Notes: generated by a model from the letters alone, not told the origin. A stretch of 64,000 nucleotides of DNA from Selaginella moellendorffii (GCF_000143415.4 NW_003314265.1:3814595-3878594), one strand, 5' to 3'. Shown: positions 10,738 through 23,716, counted from the stretch's first letter. Program-made: numbers and translations.

Positions 10738-10848
10738 TACACTGACAGAAGGCGGACCCTTTCAACAAGCAGACAGGAACATTTCAACGACTGACAGAGG
10801 TTAAGTGAAAATTAAGTTAGCACATCTAAATTGAAATCTCCGCGCTCT

Positions 10849-12658
10849 TTAGAAATTAGCGTGGAAGGGAGTATAAGCCTTGAGGTCCTGGTAGATCCCT
10901 TCGATGGATCCGATACCCGCGGCGATGGAGATGACTAGACAAAACGCGCTGATGGCTTGGAGCTTGAGCCACCGCATCGACCACGTTTTGATCTGGGCTT
11001 GCTTGATGTGCATCTGGATCGGGAAGTAGACGGTGAGAGGCCAGAAGCCCATCGCGCCCAGCAAACCCAGCACGTCGTTGAAGAAGGGGATCGCCATGGC
11101 TATCACTGTGGTTGCTATCACGAAGAGGCTTCTCCAGACGAGCCGGAAGAGCGTGGTGGAGTACCTCCAGTGAAGGAGCTTGATCTTGTGAGTGGTGTTG
11201 AGAGCGCTGTGTGGCCATTTCTCCAGTGCCCAGGCTTCGACGAAATCGAATAGAGGCTGACTGTACACCTGATGGAAGTTCCATGCCAAGTTGGTTTTCA
11301 GAGGAGAGTTCTTACATTGATCCTTACCTGGTAAGCTCCAACCAAGTGGAGAACGATGCAAGCGTTTGAAAAGTCAATGAGCCAGTAAGGCTTTTCGAAG
11401 CCTTGGCTCAGTAAGTTTCCAGGAGCAGAATCACCAAAGGCCGCGTAGTTGACACAGGCGATTGACATGTAGAAGGCAGTCGTGGCTAATACTCCAACGA
11501 GTGTTGCTTTCTTCATTGTCTTGTTCTCTGGAGGTGTTGATCTTAGCGTGTCCTGTCGAATTAAGAAACATGAGATGTGTGTTGGATAGAGAGCTTTGTC
11601 GTGATGGCTACCTGAATTTCGATCAGAATCATTGAAAAAGAGTAGGCAAACGCAACGTTTCCCAGCGCCTGGAACACCGCCCAAGTCTTTTGAGCCGGGG
11701 TCGTCACTAGACCACCAGGACTACCAGAAACACGACCGTTTCCTGCGAATTCATGTAGAGTTGATATATGCGTCGCGAGAAAAAATAAAAAAAATAAAAA
11801 TAAAAATCCAAAACATACATGCCTATAAGTTTCGCCAGCCCCAGGACCAAGACGATTGTTGAATACGTGAAGGACATGGCTGTCGCAAGGTACGAAAGCC
11901 ACCATAGCTCGTGGAAGTTTGGGATTTGCGAGAAAACGAGCTGGATCAACCCGAAGGCCGTCACGTACAGATTGACAGAGACACCGCATCCCAACGCTTT
12001 CGAGCCTTTGGTGTGAAAGCAATTCGCTCGAGCGATTGCTCTGCGAAAGAAAAAAGAAACAAACGAATCAGTCATTCAACGCTTGAAAGAGAAAAACACT
12101 TACGCCATGCTCAAAGCACCGGTAACAGTGTATCCCACCGCAGTGGCAGCCAAATTACTGTACTGAGCCAGCGCGCACAGCCACAATTCCACTCTCCCTA
12201 CAAGGACAACAAAGAGGTTGGAAAAAAATGACCATTGGAAGAAAAAACTAAAAGAGAAGAGAACAAGAACACTCACCCAATGTGACTTTCACAGCGTCTT
12301 TGTATCGATAGTTCCGCTTCCCAGTGGTGGGATCCGGGAACCTGTAGCAATCGGCTAGCAAGGCCGAGGTGTAATAAGTCAAATAAGCAAAGATGAGCAG
12401 CACAATCGGGCCGGCGATCCATCCCAGCTGCGCGAAGCTCCAGGCCAGGGAGAGGACCCCGGATCCAATCACGCCAGTGATTACGTGAGCGGCCGCCGAC
12501 CACACCGTCCCTGGAAGATTTGGGGGAATGGAAATCAAAACAAGGCTCCAAGAACGCTGGAAATCCGTGGATTCTCATCGCATACCTTGGCGCTTGGGGC
12601 GGCCGTCGTCGTCCTTGTCGATCGCGGCTGGCGGAGGAGGAGCGCCCGCCGCCTCCAT
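10849..12658 (-). CDS. AAP: amino acid permease (AAP family)
   Basis: Proton-coupled amino acid transporter of the plasma membrane (AAAP superfamily, plant AAP group). Exons 12658-12586, 12510-12277, 12197-12104, 12040-11823, 11742-11612, 11552-11328 and 11268-10849; 464 residues. Signatures are TVWSAAAHVITGVIGSGVL, LSLAWSFAQLGW, RYKDAVKVTLG, GYTVTGALSM, QKTWAVFQALGNVAFAYSF, NYAAFGDSAPGNLL and WPLTVYFPI. About ten hydrophobic helices are visible. Intron 11822-11743 has a GC donor (ATAG|GCATGT), and no GT site nearby restores the frame. An upstream in-frame ATG at 12676 would add MKAEAA; I chose 12658 because its context (GCCGCCATGG) is much stronger. It is divergent from SRP68, with 299 bp between start codons. 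Confidence 0.96.
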
Positions 12659-12957
12659 GGCGGCCTCCGCCTTCATTTGGAGGAGCGAGCTCTATCAAAG
12701 GCCAAGGAAGAAAGAAAGAAAATCCCTCTCCTCTTCTCTCCCAAGAAACGCTTCTAAAAGGCCTTGGACGAGTGTGCACAGAAATTCAAACATTGCTGGC
12801 TGCGCTGCGCCTATTCTTCCTCCCAGCGAGGATTTGCCTGGAATAAAAAATCTTGACCGCTGGTCAATGCTGGAATATTCTTTCTCCTTACATGGAGAAT
12901 ATTCTTATTTTCTTACGGCATTTTTGCTTAGACAGGGGTTAGGGTTCTTGGAGTGCG

Positions 12958-15158
12958 ATGGAGGTGGAGGCTGCGGCAGGCGCAGCGCAGCCGCAGCGGC
13001 AGGGATTCTCCTTCGGATGTAAGTCGCGAGTAGATCGGAGCGATTTCGGTGCCAATTTCTCTCTCTGTGGTCTCGCCAGTGCTGGAGATGATCAATGCTT
13101 CGCAAGCGGAGCATGGATTGCGCCACAAGGATTACAAGCGCTACAAGGAGTACTGCACGAATCGGCTGCGGCGGCTGTACAAATCGGTCAAGTTTACTCA
13201 CGGCCGGGGGAGATACGTGAAGAAGCCTCTGGGAGTCGCCAACGTCTCGGAAGTCAGGTTTGAGGCTAAGAGGACGAGCTTGACGCGCTCAAGATATATT
13301 TTCTCTTGACAGGCATCTCCACATTGCCCTCTACTTGGCCGAGAGAGCTTGGAGCCAAGCTATGCATCTCAAAGAAGAAGCTCCAACTGGGAAAGGGCGC
13401 TATCACTGGCTTGGACGATTGAGAAAAGCCTGCAAGTGGGCAGATTTACTCGAGTCTCTTTGCAACGAGAAAGCGAATCCTAGGACAGCGCTCGAGGCCA
13501 CGGTAAGGAATCAGTCTCTCGTTTCTCCAAGTTCTCATTTTTCTTTGACTGGAAGGCGTATGCTTCCTACTTGAGGGGACTTCTTCTTGTAGATGCCGAG
13601 AGGAACTGGCAATTTGCTTTGAGAAAGTTCAAGAATGCTCGGTAAGGCACTGATTACGTGGAATATGTTTCTTTTTTTTTATCTCTGTGAAACAGGATCA
13701 TCTACGAAGAACTTGGACGGTATGGAGACGCTGACAATCAGATCCTTTACAAGCAGCGTGTTGAAGAAATTGAACAAAACATTCGCCATTGCTTGCATTC
13801 TCTCCAGCAGATGGACGATGCGGAAGGTCCTGAGGATGAATCAGACCGGGAACTGCATGGTAAATTAGAGGTACGACCTTTACAACTCTGAAGTATTGTT
13901 TATGACTCTTAAGCATTGCAGGCTGTTATGGTAGAAGTCAAAACACAAGAAGAGATCTCAACAGTTTGTGTCACCTGGTTAGGACACAAATTCCCAGTTC
14001 ATAATATCAAGACACGAGCTTGTGTCTTGAAAGGTTAGTCTAACGTTGAAGACATTGCTTTATTTTTTGTTCTCATCTTCTTTGTCTGATGTTACAGTTC
14101 AAAATCTTGAAAGAGAGCTTGGGTCTTCCTCGACAGCGGAGAAAAAACAGGGACTGTACGAGAAAATCCTAGGAGGTTATCAAGAGGCGAGGAAGAACAT
14201 ACGCGAGGACCTGGCAACAGCTGGAAATGCTGACAATTTGCGGGACTCGTTGATCGGGCTGGACAAAGCTGTTAGCTGCTTGATTTTTGCAGGAACGATC
14301 GAGCGTGCCAGACTGCAATTGTCTATAGCCAAGAGCCGGCTGAGTCGGCAGCAGGATCTTGCAACGCTTCAAGAGATCGTGACACTCTGCGATACTTTAA
14401 ACACTGTAAGTACTTCTGCGAGCTGCAAGGAAAGATGGCTAACGCTCTCTTGACTGCAGAACCTTATGGAGCTAACGGATTTGGCAACATCTGGAAGAGA
14501 GAAAACGGACGAGGAAGAAAAGTATGCCCTGGAGCTGTCTGCGAGCCAGGTTCTCTACCGCGCTGAGAGGTAACAAGCCTGCGCTTAAGCATATAGTTTG
14601 CTCCACTGACCGATTGCATTTTCTAGATGCTTTCATCTCGCACAAGCGTATAGCCTCCCAGGCCAACACGCTGAAGCATTTGCGTTGCTTGGGCGTGCTC
14701 GTGAGCATGCCGAGTCCGCGCTCCGGCTTCAGAAGAAGAACGAATCCCTGGTGGAAGAAATACAGGAGCTTATAGGCCGATGCAGAAGTGAAAGTCTTTT
14801 GGCCCATGCCCGAGGTGTGATGCAGAGCCTCGAGAAGCAACAAGAAGCCCAAGAAGGAGTTTCCTCCCTGAGTCTCGCGGAATCAAAGGTACTCGTAGCT
14901 CTCTCGATTCGATTGCATTGGCTTGAGCTGGTTTCCTTGTTCCAGGATAACTATCTTCTTTCTCAGCTGGACAAGTATAAGTCAGCCTTGGGCTCGCCTG
15001 GCGCGGCACCGCGAATCTCACAAGTCCCTCCCGCTTTCAAGGCCGTCCCTTGCCGTCCCATATTCCTGGACACGGCCATCAATTCCATCGAGTTCCCGTC
15101 GTTGGAAGCTCGTCTCAAAGAGAAGAAGAAAGGCTTGTTTGGACGATGGGGATGGTAA
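12958..15158 (+). CDS. SRP68: signal recognition particle subunit SRP68
   Basis: Largest group of SRP contacts with 7S RNA besides SRP72; helps target ribosomes to the ER. Ten exons: 12958-13018, 13080-13257, 13313-13502, 13556-13641, 13696-13870, 13922-14033, 14098-14405, 14460-14569, 14627-14888 and 14946-15158; 564 residues, close to other SRP68 proteins. The RNA-binding N-terminal region has LEMINASQAEHGLRHKDY, RYKEYCTNRLRRLYKSVKF and RHLHIALYLAERAWSQAM. The middle is helical, TPR-like. The C-terminus has RPIFLDTAINSIEFPSLE and ends KKGLFGRWGW, the usual SRP72-binding end. All phases agree. A telobox-like TTAGGGTT lies about 20 bp upstream of the ATG. Confidence 0.96.
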
Positions 15159-15662
15159 TAACTTTTTAATTGTCATTTTGTGTCCAAGGCTTTTAAGGTT
15201 TATGCGAAAGAAAAATAGTATCTTGCGTTCTTCCGGACTTGGATAGGTTCTTTCAGAGAAGTGAAACGCTCGGAGAAAACGCTGCGGACGATTGAAGGGC
15301 TTGAGATGGAAGTATCTTTTCGTCTTAAATTCTTGAATTCGTAAGTAGTGCTTTGTTTGAGTAACTTTTTTTGATACACTGTTTTACATGTTTCAGTGCT
15401 TGGAGTTACTTAGATCGCAAACGCAGTAAGTCATATCCATCTATCTGATTCACACTTCTTCTGCTGGCCTTGAAAGTTCATCACACTTTCTTTCCTTACA
15501 CATTCGTCGTCCCCTCGTCCTTACTGGAATGTTTTGAGCATACCAAGTGTGATCGTCTAGTTAGGTGCTCGCACTCTGTCACGTTTTCCCGTACCAAGTC
15601 TAGAAAGCCTCTACCCGATGTAGAAAGAAGAAAGAAGAAAGAAGAAACTCACCACCATCCAG
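15159..15662. other. intergenic spacer, SRP68 to fucosyltransferase
   Basis: About 0.5 kb. The first part is probably SRP68 3' UTR. Near 15625-15650 there is a purine-rich run with repeated AGAAAGAAG just before the next ATG. No other feature recognised. Confidence 0.45.
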
Positions 15663-17461
15663 ATGGATTCTTTCAAAGGGCTCCTGTTTTGGATATTGTC
15701 TTTGAACTTGGTTGTCCTGATCGGTTTTCGAATGAACTGGATGAAACAGGATACAGCAGCTACGACTACTGCGGGATTAACTTCTGCGACCGCTGCTGCG
15801 GCGAGCAAAGCCAAGCTTCTTGTCGACTTGTGGAGCAGCGAGTTGGATGACCGATCGAGTTCCAGAAAGGCGACGATCAATGCACCGCACATCCAAGATT
15901 GCAGGCAAGTCACCGAGGCTAAAGCGACGTATGATCGCCGCGAAGATCCATCCTGGAGGTTCAAAGGATTTCTCCAACAAGGACAGGAACTTAACAGCGT
16001 CCATGTTCCAGAGACGACTATTCCATGGGTACGACTCTTTAGAAGCTATAACTTATTCGAGAAACACTTGTTCTTTCTCTCGTTTGGTTCTTACAGGCGA
16101 ATGGCGGTGATGAAGATAATCTCCCGCTAACACGACGCGTCCAACGCGAGCTATGGTTGCACCAGCACCCCGAAAACTGTAGCAACGCGAGGTTTTTACT
16201 GGCTTTTTGGCACCACGACGAGACGCGGGACTCTGTTGGAGTTGGATCGGACATGGTGTCCATGGCTGGGATGTTTGGAGCGGCACTGATCCAAGGCCGG
16301 GTTTTCATCACCAAAGACTACCACGGCGCCAGGCACGAAGGATGCACAGGTTCTTAACTTGAGTAATTCCTTTTACCAGGTAGAGCTGGTCTTTCTTTAG
16401 GAGCCAACCACGCTCGCTGGTCATGCTACTTTGCTCTTGAGGCGTCCGAGGAGTGCATGGCCAGGGCATTGCAACTTTCGTCGCAGAAGGAGGCTTGGGA
16501 CGAGGGAATTATCAAGGAGTTTAGCGGGGATCAATGGGATGGTCCGGTTCCAAGGTGAGAATTTGATATCTATTGCTTTTCTTGACATTGTTGTTTTGAA
16601 AACTATGTAGCTTCTGGGGGGAGCCATGGAAGGCAATGCAACCAACGGTGGGGCTCGACGGCAAGCTCCTGAATTACAGCGCAAACCATCGAAGATGGTG
16701 GAGAGCTCAGGCAAGTCTAGCGCTGCTTTTTGGTTTTTGAGAAAACAACTTTGAAGAGTTTGATTGATCCAGGCACTGCGCTACCTTACGCGATATCCCA
16801 GTGAGTACCTGTGCAACCTCCTCAACCAAGAGAGGCACAAGGCCTTCGGCGAGGAAGCAGCCAAGCTCGTGATCAAAACTCTTCCCGCCAGCGAATGGCC
16901 CGCTGGCTTGCAACTCAACGAGAGCAATCCCCTGGAGGAGCTGGTGTGGAGCAGCTATGGCCCCTGGATGCCGCGGCCTCTGGTGAGCATTCATGTGAGG
17001 CAGGGAGACAAAGCCAAGGAGATGCAAGTAATCTCGTTCGAGGAGTACATGAAGCTTGCAAACGTTCTTCGCAGGAGGTTTCCACACTTGCGAAACGTGT
17101 GGCTTTCCACGGAAATGCAGGTAAGCCATTTTCTTCCGAGCTCGCGGCCATTAAAACTTTGACTGTGTTTTAGAATGTGGTGGAGGAATCCAAGGAGTAC
17201 AAGGAGTGGAACTTTTACTACAGCGACATTCCAAGGCAAGTTGGGACGGTGAGCATGGCCGAGTATATGGCGTCGCTGGGAAGCAGGCAAGCTTTCGACG
17301 CTAGCTACGTCAACTTGGTGATGGCTGCCGAGTGTGATTTCTTCGTGGGCGTGCTAGGCTCGACTTGGAGCTATATCATCGACGACCTGAGGATGACCAG
17401 CGGCAAACTCATGGCTGGCTTCCTCACCGTCAACTCTGTCAATGCCCTCCTCAAAAAGTAA
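15663..17461 (+). CDS. GT23-like fucosyltransferase, type II Golgi protein
   Basis: Exons 15663-16028, 16097-16349, 16401-16554, 16611-16710, 16773-17120 and 17174-17461. The N-terminus FKGLLFWILSLNLVVLIGF is a short-tailed signal anchor, so Golgi type II topology is likely. The catalytic region shows LVSIHVRQGDKAKEM, matching the HxRxGDK motif I of alpha-1,6/alpha-1,2 fucosyltransferases, then WLSTEM and the late motif FFVGVLGSTWSYIIDDLR. Intron 16711-16772 has a GC donor (CAG|GCAAGT). The stop used here is 17459-17461. An additional 58-nt intron (17458-17515, GTAAAG...TTCAG) would add 18 residues and end at 17573; I cannot decide between them. The acceptor substrate is unknown. Confidence 0.88.
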
Positions 17462-17573
17462 AGTTAATTATATTATAAAATTAAAATACCTATAATCCTA
17501 TGTGTATAATTTCAGAGGGAAGAAATTTGGAGAATTTATTGATTGTGAGAATCCGGTAAGGGTGATCTTGTAG

Positions 17574-17992
17574 GGCTAGAGACTGACGGTACCACTCAAG
17601 AAAGATACAAAATCTAGTAAACACCTGGATAAAGTATTTCATTAATGCCAGTAAAAAAACAATTCCGTTTGACACATCTTTTAAATATCAGACTTCTTCA
17701 ATCAGAAATTGATGCCAGTTTCTGCAATATATGGAAAAGCATGAGACCTAGGAGTTTACTCTTCGGTCATTCAGTCTCTTTGCTCTTGCGAGGTTGGACC
17801 ACCATGTGTTTGTTTTAAGTTCCATCTGCACTTGGACAGGTCTCTCCCTGAAAACGCTCTGCTGGAAACGAGGAGTCGAGATCTATACCATCCGTATAAA
17901 CCAGAGATACCATCCGTATCCCCAATTTTATGCTATAAATTGCTGGCACCTTGTGTCTGTTCAAGCCTCCAAGTTGTATTCAGATTTCAAAA
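17574..17992. other. intergenic spacer
   Basis: About 0.4 kb of AT-rich sequence after the fucosyltransferase. A TATA-like TGCTATAAATTG lies at about 17930-17941, ahead of a possible small gene. Nothing else recognised. Confidence 0.4.
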
Positions 17993-18364
17993 ATGACGGT
18001 GAGTACATATTTCTTTGGTGTTGAGATGCTCATATATGTTTGTGTTCAGCATTGCTACATCAACAGCAGTACAGACATTCAGCTCTTAGATGATGGGAAG
18101 AAAGACTATCAGTACTACAGCCTGGCTGTGCAAAATGGCTCTCCTGTTTACGCCAATGCACTGGTTCCTGTCAAAGAACAACGTTGGAAAATCTCGCATC
18201 CGCAACACTTTGAACAAGAGCATGAATGCAAGAAGAATCATTGCAATTGCACCCTCCCAACGTCCCTCAGCTCCCTCCCCAGATGGATAAACGAGCACGC
18301 CAACAATTTGTGGAAGGTCTACAGTACAAAACATATCGTAAAGGAAAAAGAAAAAGATGTATAA
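17993..18364 (+). CDS. possible small protein, unknown
   Basis: A TATA-like element at about 17932 is followed by ATGACG, a GT-AG intron (17999-18049) and an exon to TAA at 18362-18364, giving 106 residues. The product is hydrophilic with a Cys/His cluster (HECKKNHCNC) and a basic end (KEKEKDV). I do not recognise it. The intron is 51 nt with no in-frame stop, so an unspliced form is also translatable. It could equally be a gene fragment or 3' flanking sequence. Confidence 0.35.
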   Translation: MTVSTYFFGVEMLIYVCVQHCYINSSTDIQLLDDGKKDYQYYSLAVQNGSPVYANALVPVKEQRWKISHPQHFEQEHECKKNHCNCTLPTSLSSLPRWINEHANNLWKVYSTKHIVKEKEKDV

Positions 18365-18483
18365 ATCAAACATAAATGATATAGTTATTAGTATACTACT
18401 TAACTTCTTTTAAACTCAATTGATAATAAATCTGATACTTTGTACAAGATCGATATCAAAATCCTCAATGCTTAATAAGATAG

Positions 18484-21400
18484 CTACCGAGTACGCAGGA
18501 ATCCCCTGAGATCATTCAAGAACACAAATAAGTTGCTCCTAAACTTGCGACGAATGGAACGGTCTATCGTGGACGTGATCTCGATCCCTTTTGACAGCGA
18601 ATGGAACGCGGTAGAGACCCGTTCTTGCGACACCACGTCTTGGTGTCTTTGGACGAGCTCTTGCTTAAGTTTCTGGCAAGACAGCGTTTATGAGCCATAA
18701 AACGAACGATTCACAACGGGATTACCTCAAACAGCGCGGTGTTGCAAAGAATTAGCGGAAGTAAAGCATCAGCGGCGGGCTCGACAAGATCATTACTGTA
18801 AACACCATCCAGTTAGATAAAAAACAAGGATACCAGCAAGCTTGCTCACCTGTAATCCTCGAACAGCAAGAAATGCATGAGCAGCTTTAGAAAATGAGAC
18901 AGCACATCGTCGCCGCCGCTCGTACGCGATTGAGTTCCGAGGCCATCGTCGCCTTTGCACAGTGCTTGATACTGGAAGACACCTAGTGCACCGAGAGCAC
19001 TCAATGTCATATTTACGACCTCCACATCCTGCGTAAGCGAGACATTTAGATGCAGAGCTCGTTGAGAAAACAAACACGAACCTGTTGCCGCAATCCAAAC
19101 TCGAGTGTTCCTAAGATCTGGCTAAATCCTTCTGGTGATATCTTCGCCACCTTCTCAGGATAGACTTCCAGCATGTGCATCAGTAATGTAAAATACTAGC
19201 AAACGGGAAAAGGTTAGAGCTAGACGTCTGTCTACAGTATAACAGGATATTAAACCTGCCGGCAGAGCTTGGGGTACTTCAACAAATCAGCTGAAATGAG
19301 AGGGGTGATGATATTTAACCCAAGATACACAACCTGTGCGAAAACGTTACGCTACTACCACGATGAAAGAAACCAAGCTACCTGTGCTACATCGGGATTT
19401 TCGTCTGCATGCAGTGCAAAATCGAACTACACAAACGAAACAAGTTTTTAAAGAAAGATAAGCACCGCAAGGCATACCAAATCTTTGGAGCTCAGATTTG
19501 TAAGCAGCTGAAGCAATGCTCGGAGGTCTTTATATTTCTCGGTTTGCGCTTCATTTTGTAAGCTTCGAGATGTTGAAACAGAAACCTAAAGACACCGTGT
19601 GAAGCGACGTTTTAAACAGTAACAAAAACACGTACCTTGCCAATATTATGTGCAGAATAAACTGAGAGAAGCTGAACGCAAAAGTTGAAAACCGTAGTGG
19701 TGTCCTTGGGTTCTAGGAAAACAACTTCCGCGTCGACCCAGACCACAACATACTTTAGTAGCAAGTAAACAACAGATGGCTGCAAGAACAATGAATGAAA
19801 AACAGCAGCTCGTGAGCAATGCTACCTGATTTTTGTAGATTTCCATAAACACCAGCAAAGGCTTCATGATAGACACACCAACTTCAAATATGGCTTTTTG
19901 AGTTCGCGGTATTGTTTCTCTTGCTGCACCACGCAGCCTTTCAAGCACACAGCTCACCTGCACTGCATGTGAATAAGAGAACTTCTGACACAAACAATCT
20001 AACCTGGTGAATAACATTCGGTTGTTGAGAAAATGTCGCCAGGTCTTTCCTTCCAGAGAATTCAGCTAGGCTAGCAGCCATAGGCATAAGAAGATCCTTG
20101 ACATACCTATAGCTTGGCATGTTAAGAACTAAGTTTTAAAACACCATCGACTTAACTGGTTTGCGGCATCAGCATTCGCCAGGCCTTGCGCAGATCGACA
20201 TAAGCATCCGGATAGAGCTCGCTAGAACATGACGTAAATTTGCATGAAAAAACATTTCAGCTGGCTATTCATACCTGAACTGAATCTGAAAGCGACAAAA
20301 GCATTTGGTCCTGACGGGCAAAAACAGTCGCTAGCTCCTGCCAAGAGCCCTGGACAAAAAAGTTAGTTAATAGAAGGAGGCAGCGAGCGAGTTACCATCG
20401 ACAGTAGTTGCACGCATACATTTCGCCTCCGCACTAGCGCTGGAAGAAGACGAGAGGACACGTATTCCTGCACGACATGAACGTAAATAGTACCAAAAAA
20501 AAAAAAAGTTCGCACCTGTAATACTTGCTCTCCTCGCCACGCAGTCAGACTTGTTAATGCTACCCGAACGAGAATCTCTAGTACTGCCGGTCCTCCGCCA
20601 TCTTTGCCAAAAGCAGCATTCAGGGCATTTCTTCCGTCAAACAAGACACCTACAGAAACTTCCTGTCCTTCATGACCCGATGGTGTAGAGCTAGGTCCTC
20701 GGCCAGCGTGATCCGGCATGAGATATGTTTCCACCCATCTTCCAAAAAACCATACAATAGCCTAACAACAGAATCAAATGACATCTGTGTGTCTTATGAC
20801 AAAGCTTACCTCCATCATTCGCGGACTTAAAGTAGTTCGAAAAGTAGCATCTAAAGATTGTTGGGCTACATCGATGAGAGCACTGAACAAGAAGCAGAAT
20901 TTATTTGTGAGACATTAAGTAAGGCAGCTTACAAAGAAAGAGATACGGCAGGATGGGTCGCTGGTTCCGCAGAAACGGCCAAAATGGATTCAGGCACCTA
21001 TACAGGACACTTGGTTAATGTTTACAAAGAACAAAGCACAGGTCCAAACCGTTGGAGTTTCTCCTTCTCCGGGGTCCGCCAAAACATGTCCCGAGAGGAT
21101 CGTAAGCCAGTGCAGTTGTTCCAAGCACCGTGTTGTGGTCTCCGATCCTAAGGACTAGCACAACAAAAGAGGTGAGGAAAAAGGAAGCAACAAAATTGCA
21201 TGCACCTGTCGAATTTCCGAAAAACACTTCGAGACTAGCATGGTCAACAATGAAAGAGATACAGATGGAACAGTACGAGCAATAAGTGCAACGGCACTCA
21301 GGCGATCCTCCCGGGCTGATAAAAATTACAAGCGGTCATCAGAACTGGAAAAATAGAAATCAGAAAGAGAAAAACAGAACCTTCATCGGAAAAAGCAGCC

Positions 21401-23573
21401 ATATCATCAGCATCATCTTCGTCTAAAGCAGATGATTCTGATACTGTAATTCTAAGCAGTTGTGAGTTTTATGTAACATCATAAAGATTGCAAGAACTCA
21501 CGTTTCATTTCGAATTCCACAAATGTTTGAAACACTGCAGAGGCGGCTTCTATTCCACTTGGCGGAAGTGGTACTTTCTGGCTAAGATCTGCAGGCTGTA
21601 CAGAAAAACTGTTGAACCCGACGTAAAACTTAATTAAGCATACTTGCAAAATCACAGTCCAAGTCTCCAGGAGCACTTCTAAAGCCTCGTAAGTCCAGCT
21701 TGGTTCTTCAGATTCCCGGACACAACTGGCCTTAATAATTCCACATGTCAAAGAAGAAAGCAAGCTCAGTGTACCGGTTTGCCTGATGAAATTTAGTATC
21801 AATCACAAGAAATGCCCAGAGGAAATTTCACCTGAATGATAATAACAGCTGATCGAAAGAGGACGGCGAGCATAGTGTCGCAATCGCTAGTAGTGCACGA
21901 CATCCATCCAACATCTCGCTAACAAGCTAGCTGTGTTAGCAAAATGGAAAACAATTACGAACGAGCACAAAGAATCGAACCTTTCGCTTGTTCCCGCTAG
22001 GACAGCACTAATTACATATTCTGGGGGATCAATCCACGAAATAATGCAGTTCAGTAATCTTTGCAAGTGCTGTTCCTGCGTACCAGCCCCATCTGCTTAG
22101 TGATATACTTTAGTGAGATATGCAAAACAAAAACACCGACGTTCTTACCAGTAGGAAAAATGCTTCCATTTAAAGAGCACATAAGAACGATAAGTTGCCT
22201 GACAACCACGGAAAGAGGCAAGTCTAGCCAAGCATTGCCCTTTTGATGAATGTGTTCGTAGAAATTCAATATCCATGTCACTTTCGCGGGTGATACTAGA
22301 AGATCGTGCCAGAGCTGAACATCATAACCATTACAAACGTCATGCGATGCTTATTTGTACCTGTAATTGCTCAGAAGATTTTCTGCTTGCGGGCGACGAG
22401 GACAGAGTGCTTGCACGACTTTTACCAAGAACAGCGAGTTTACCACGAAATTCCCAGTTCAAAATCTGGGTCATTAGCCGGATTGCTACAGTACAGATCG
22501 CTGACTCTTGATTCTCTCCTTGTCCTTCAAGCGCTTTGCTTGCCACCATAACTGAAGCATCAAATGCCCATGCATAGAATTTCTAAAAGCCAAATTAGAA
22601 AAACCATCAACATATGAAACTGCAACTGGAAAAAAGAATCATACTTGTAAATAGCCCGCCTCCAAAGAAGCACGACATTTATCATGAAACTCCGCAGGGA
22701 GGCCCATCGGACTTGCGGTGGAGAGCGAGAATTCGGACACCTGAAAAAAGAAAGAAATTGGAAACAGTCACGACACTTGCAATATGTCCATTACCAGCTT
22801 ACCAATGCTTCAAGTAATGAGATGCCAAACCGCTGGGCAGCAAGACCGTGTCTTCCGGCGACAGCCTGCTCAACCTGTATAAAAATCTTTTCAGCTCAGT
22901 CGCGATGTCGTCAAGGAACTTGCACAAACGCTTTTACCTCTTCAAGAAAAGAAGCCTTCTCAGCCTGAGTGTACTCCAGCCTGTGGAAAAAAAAAGATCC
23001 AAACGTGGATTTCAGCCTGAAGATCTGCTTACCAACCACGTTTAAGCAGTGCTGCCACCACAGACAAAATTTTTGATAGAATGTACCCTTCGGATGTTTC
23101 CACTCGAGCCATAACGTATTGTAAGCAATAGCTAAAATAACACCACTCCAAAACCATAGTGAAGCAAGTAGAAAAAATGGTCGATACACAAACAAACACA
23201 CACATACCTTCGCAGTCTTGATTTTTCTTCTGGAGATATCAAAGTCCATTCCCGTATTGCGGCCTCCTGGATCGTGGCAGCCGCTAGAAATTTGGCTGTG
23301 GCGACCTGGGAATTTTCTGGATCGCGATGGAGTGTTAGAAGATTCACAGGCACGAAGACTGTAGCTATTTACCGAGAATATATTGGCAGGCGTAGAATGG
23401 ATGCGGAGATTTTCTGAAAGCCAGCAGTGTCGCTTCCGCCGATGATCGGATCCCTGGATCAGATACCTGCATTCACCGCTCAGCAGTGATCGATCGAGAT
23501 AAAATCTCACATGGAGAGCCGCGCAAGATTGCTCCACCGCTTGCATCGAGCACTGGAGATCCTGCTGCTCCAT
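18484..23573 (-). CDS. XPO4: exportin-4
   Basis: Importin-beta family nuclear transport receptor. 32 exons, all in phase, give 1143 residues (animal XPO4 is about 1150): 23573-23511, 23466-23373, 23316-23208, 23131-23033, 22980-22938, 22874-22803, 22740-22645, 22582-22361, 22314-22149, 22092-21981, 21918-21832, 21782-21644, 21595-21502, 21443-21381, 21315-21206, 21154-21050, 20997-20933, 20882-20810, 20761-20516, 20467-20396, 20349-20275, 20221-20157, 20106-20004, 19957-19826, 19779-19636, 19585-19478, 19426-19382, 19333-19256, 19195-19082, 19028-18850, 18795-18726, 18672-18484. Diagnostic blocks: ATLLAFRKSPHPFYACQYIL, IQEAAIREW, LSVVAALLKRGW, VSEFSLSTASPMGLPAEFH, LHWLTILSGHVLADPGEGE, ISPEGFSQILGTLEFGL and the Arg-rich end RRKFRSNLFVFLNDLRGFL. 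It shares a 143-bp divergent promoter region with EB1. Some small-exon edges were chosen by frame alone. Confidence 0.95.
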
Positions 23574-23716
23574 AGCCACAAAAGCCTTAAACCCTAAACA
23601 TGGAAGCGCTAGGACGATATCGAACGCCAGACCGCTCTCTCCTCAACGGCTACTTTACTCTTTCCCTCTTTCAAATAGAACTATTTCTAGGGTTCTAGGA
23701 AAGGGGAGTGTTGGCC
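23574..23716. promoter_or_regulatory. 143-bp bidirectional promoter region, XPO4/EB1
   Basis: The only DNA between the start codons of exportin-4 (-) and EB1 (+). It holds a telobox-like TAAACCCTAAAC (about 23588-23599), a pyrimidine-rich run TTTACTCTTTCCCTCTTTC and a second CTAGGGTTCTAGG close to the EB1 start. No TATA box is obvious in either direction. Both 5' UTRs must lie within this interval unless there are upstream UTR introns. Confidence 0.6.
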
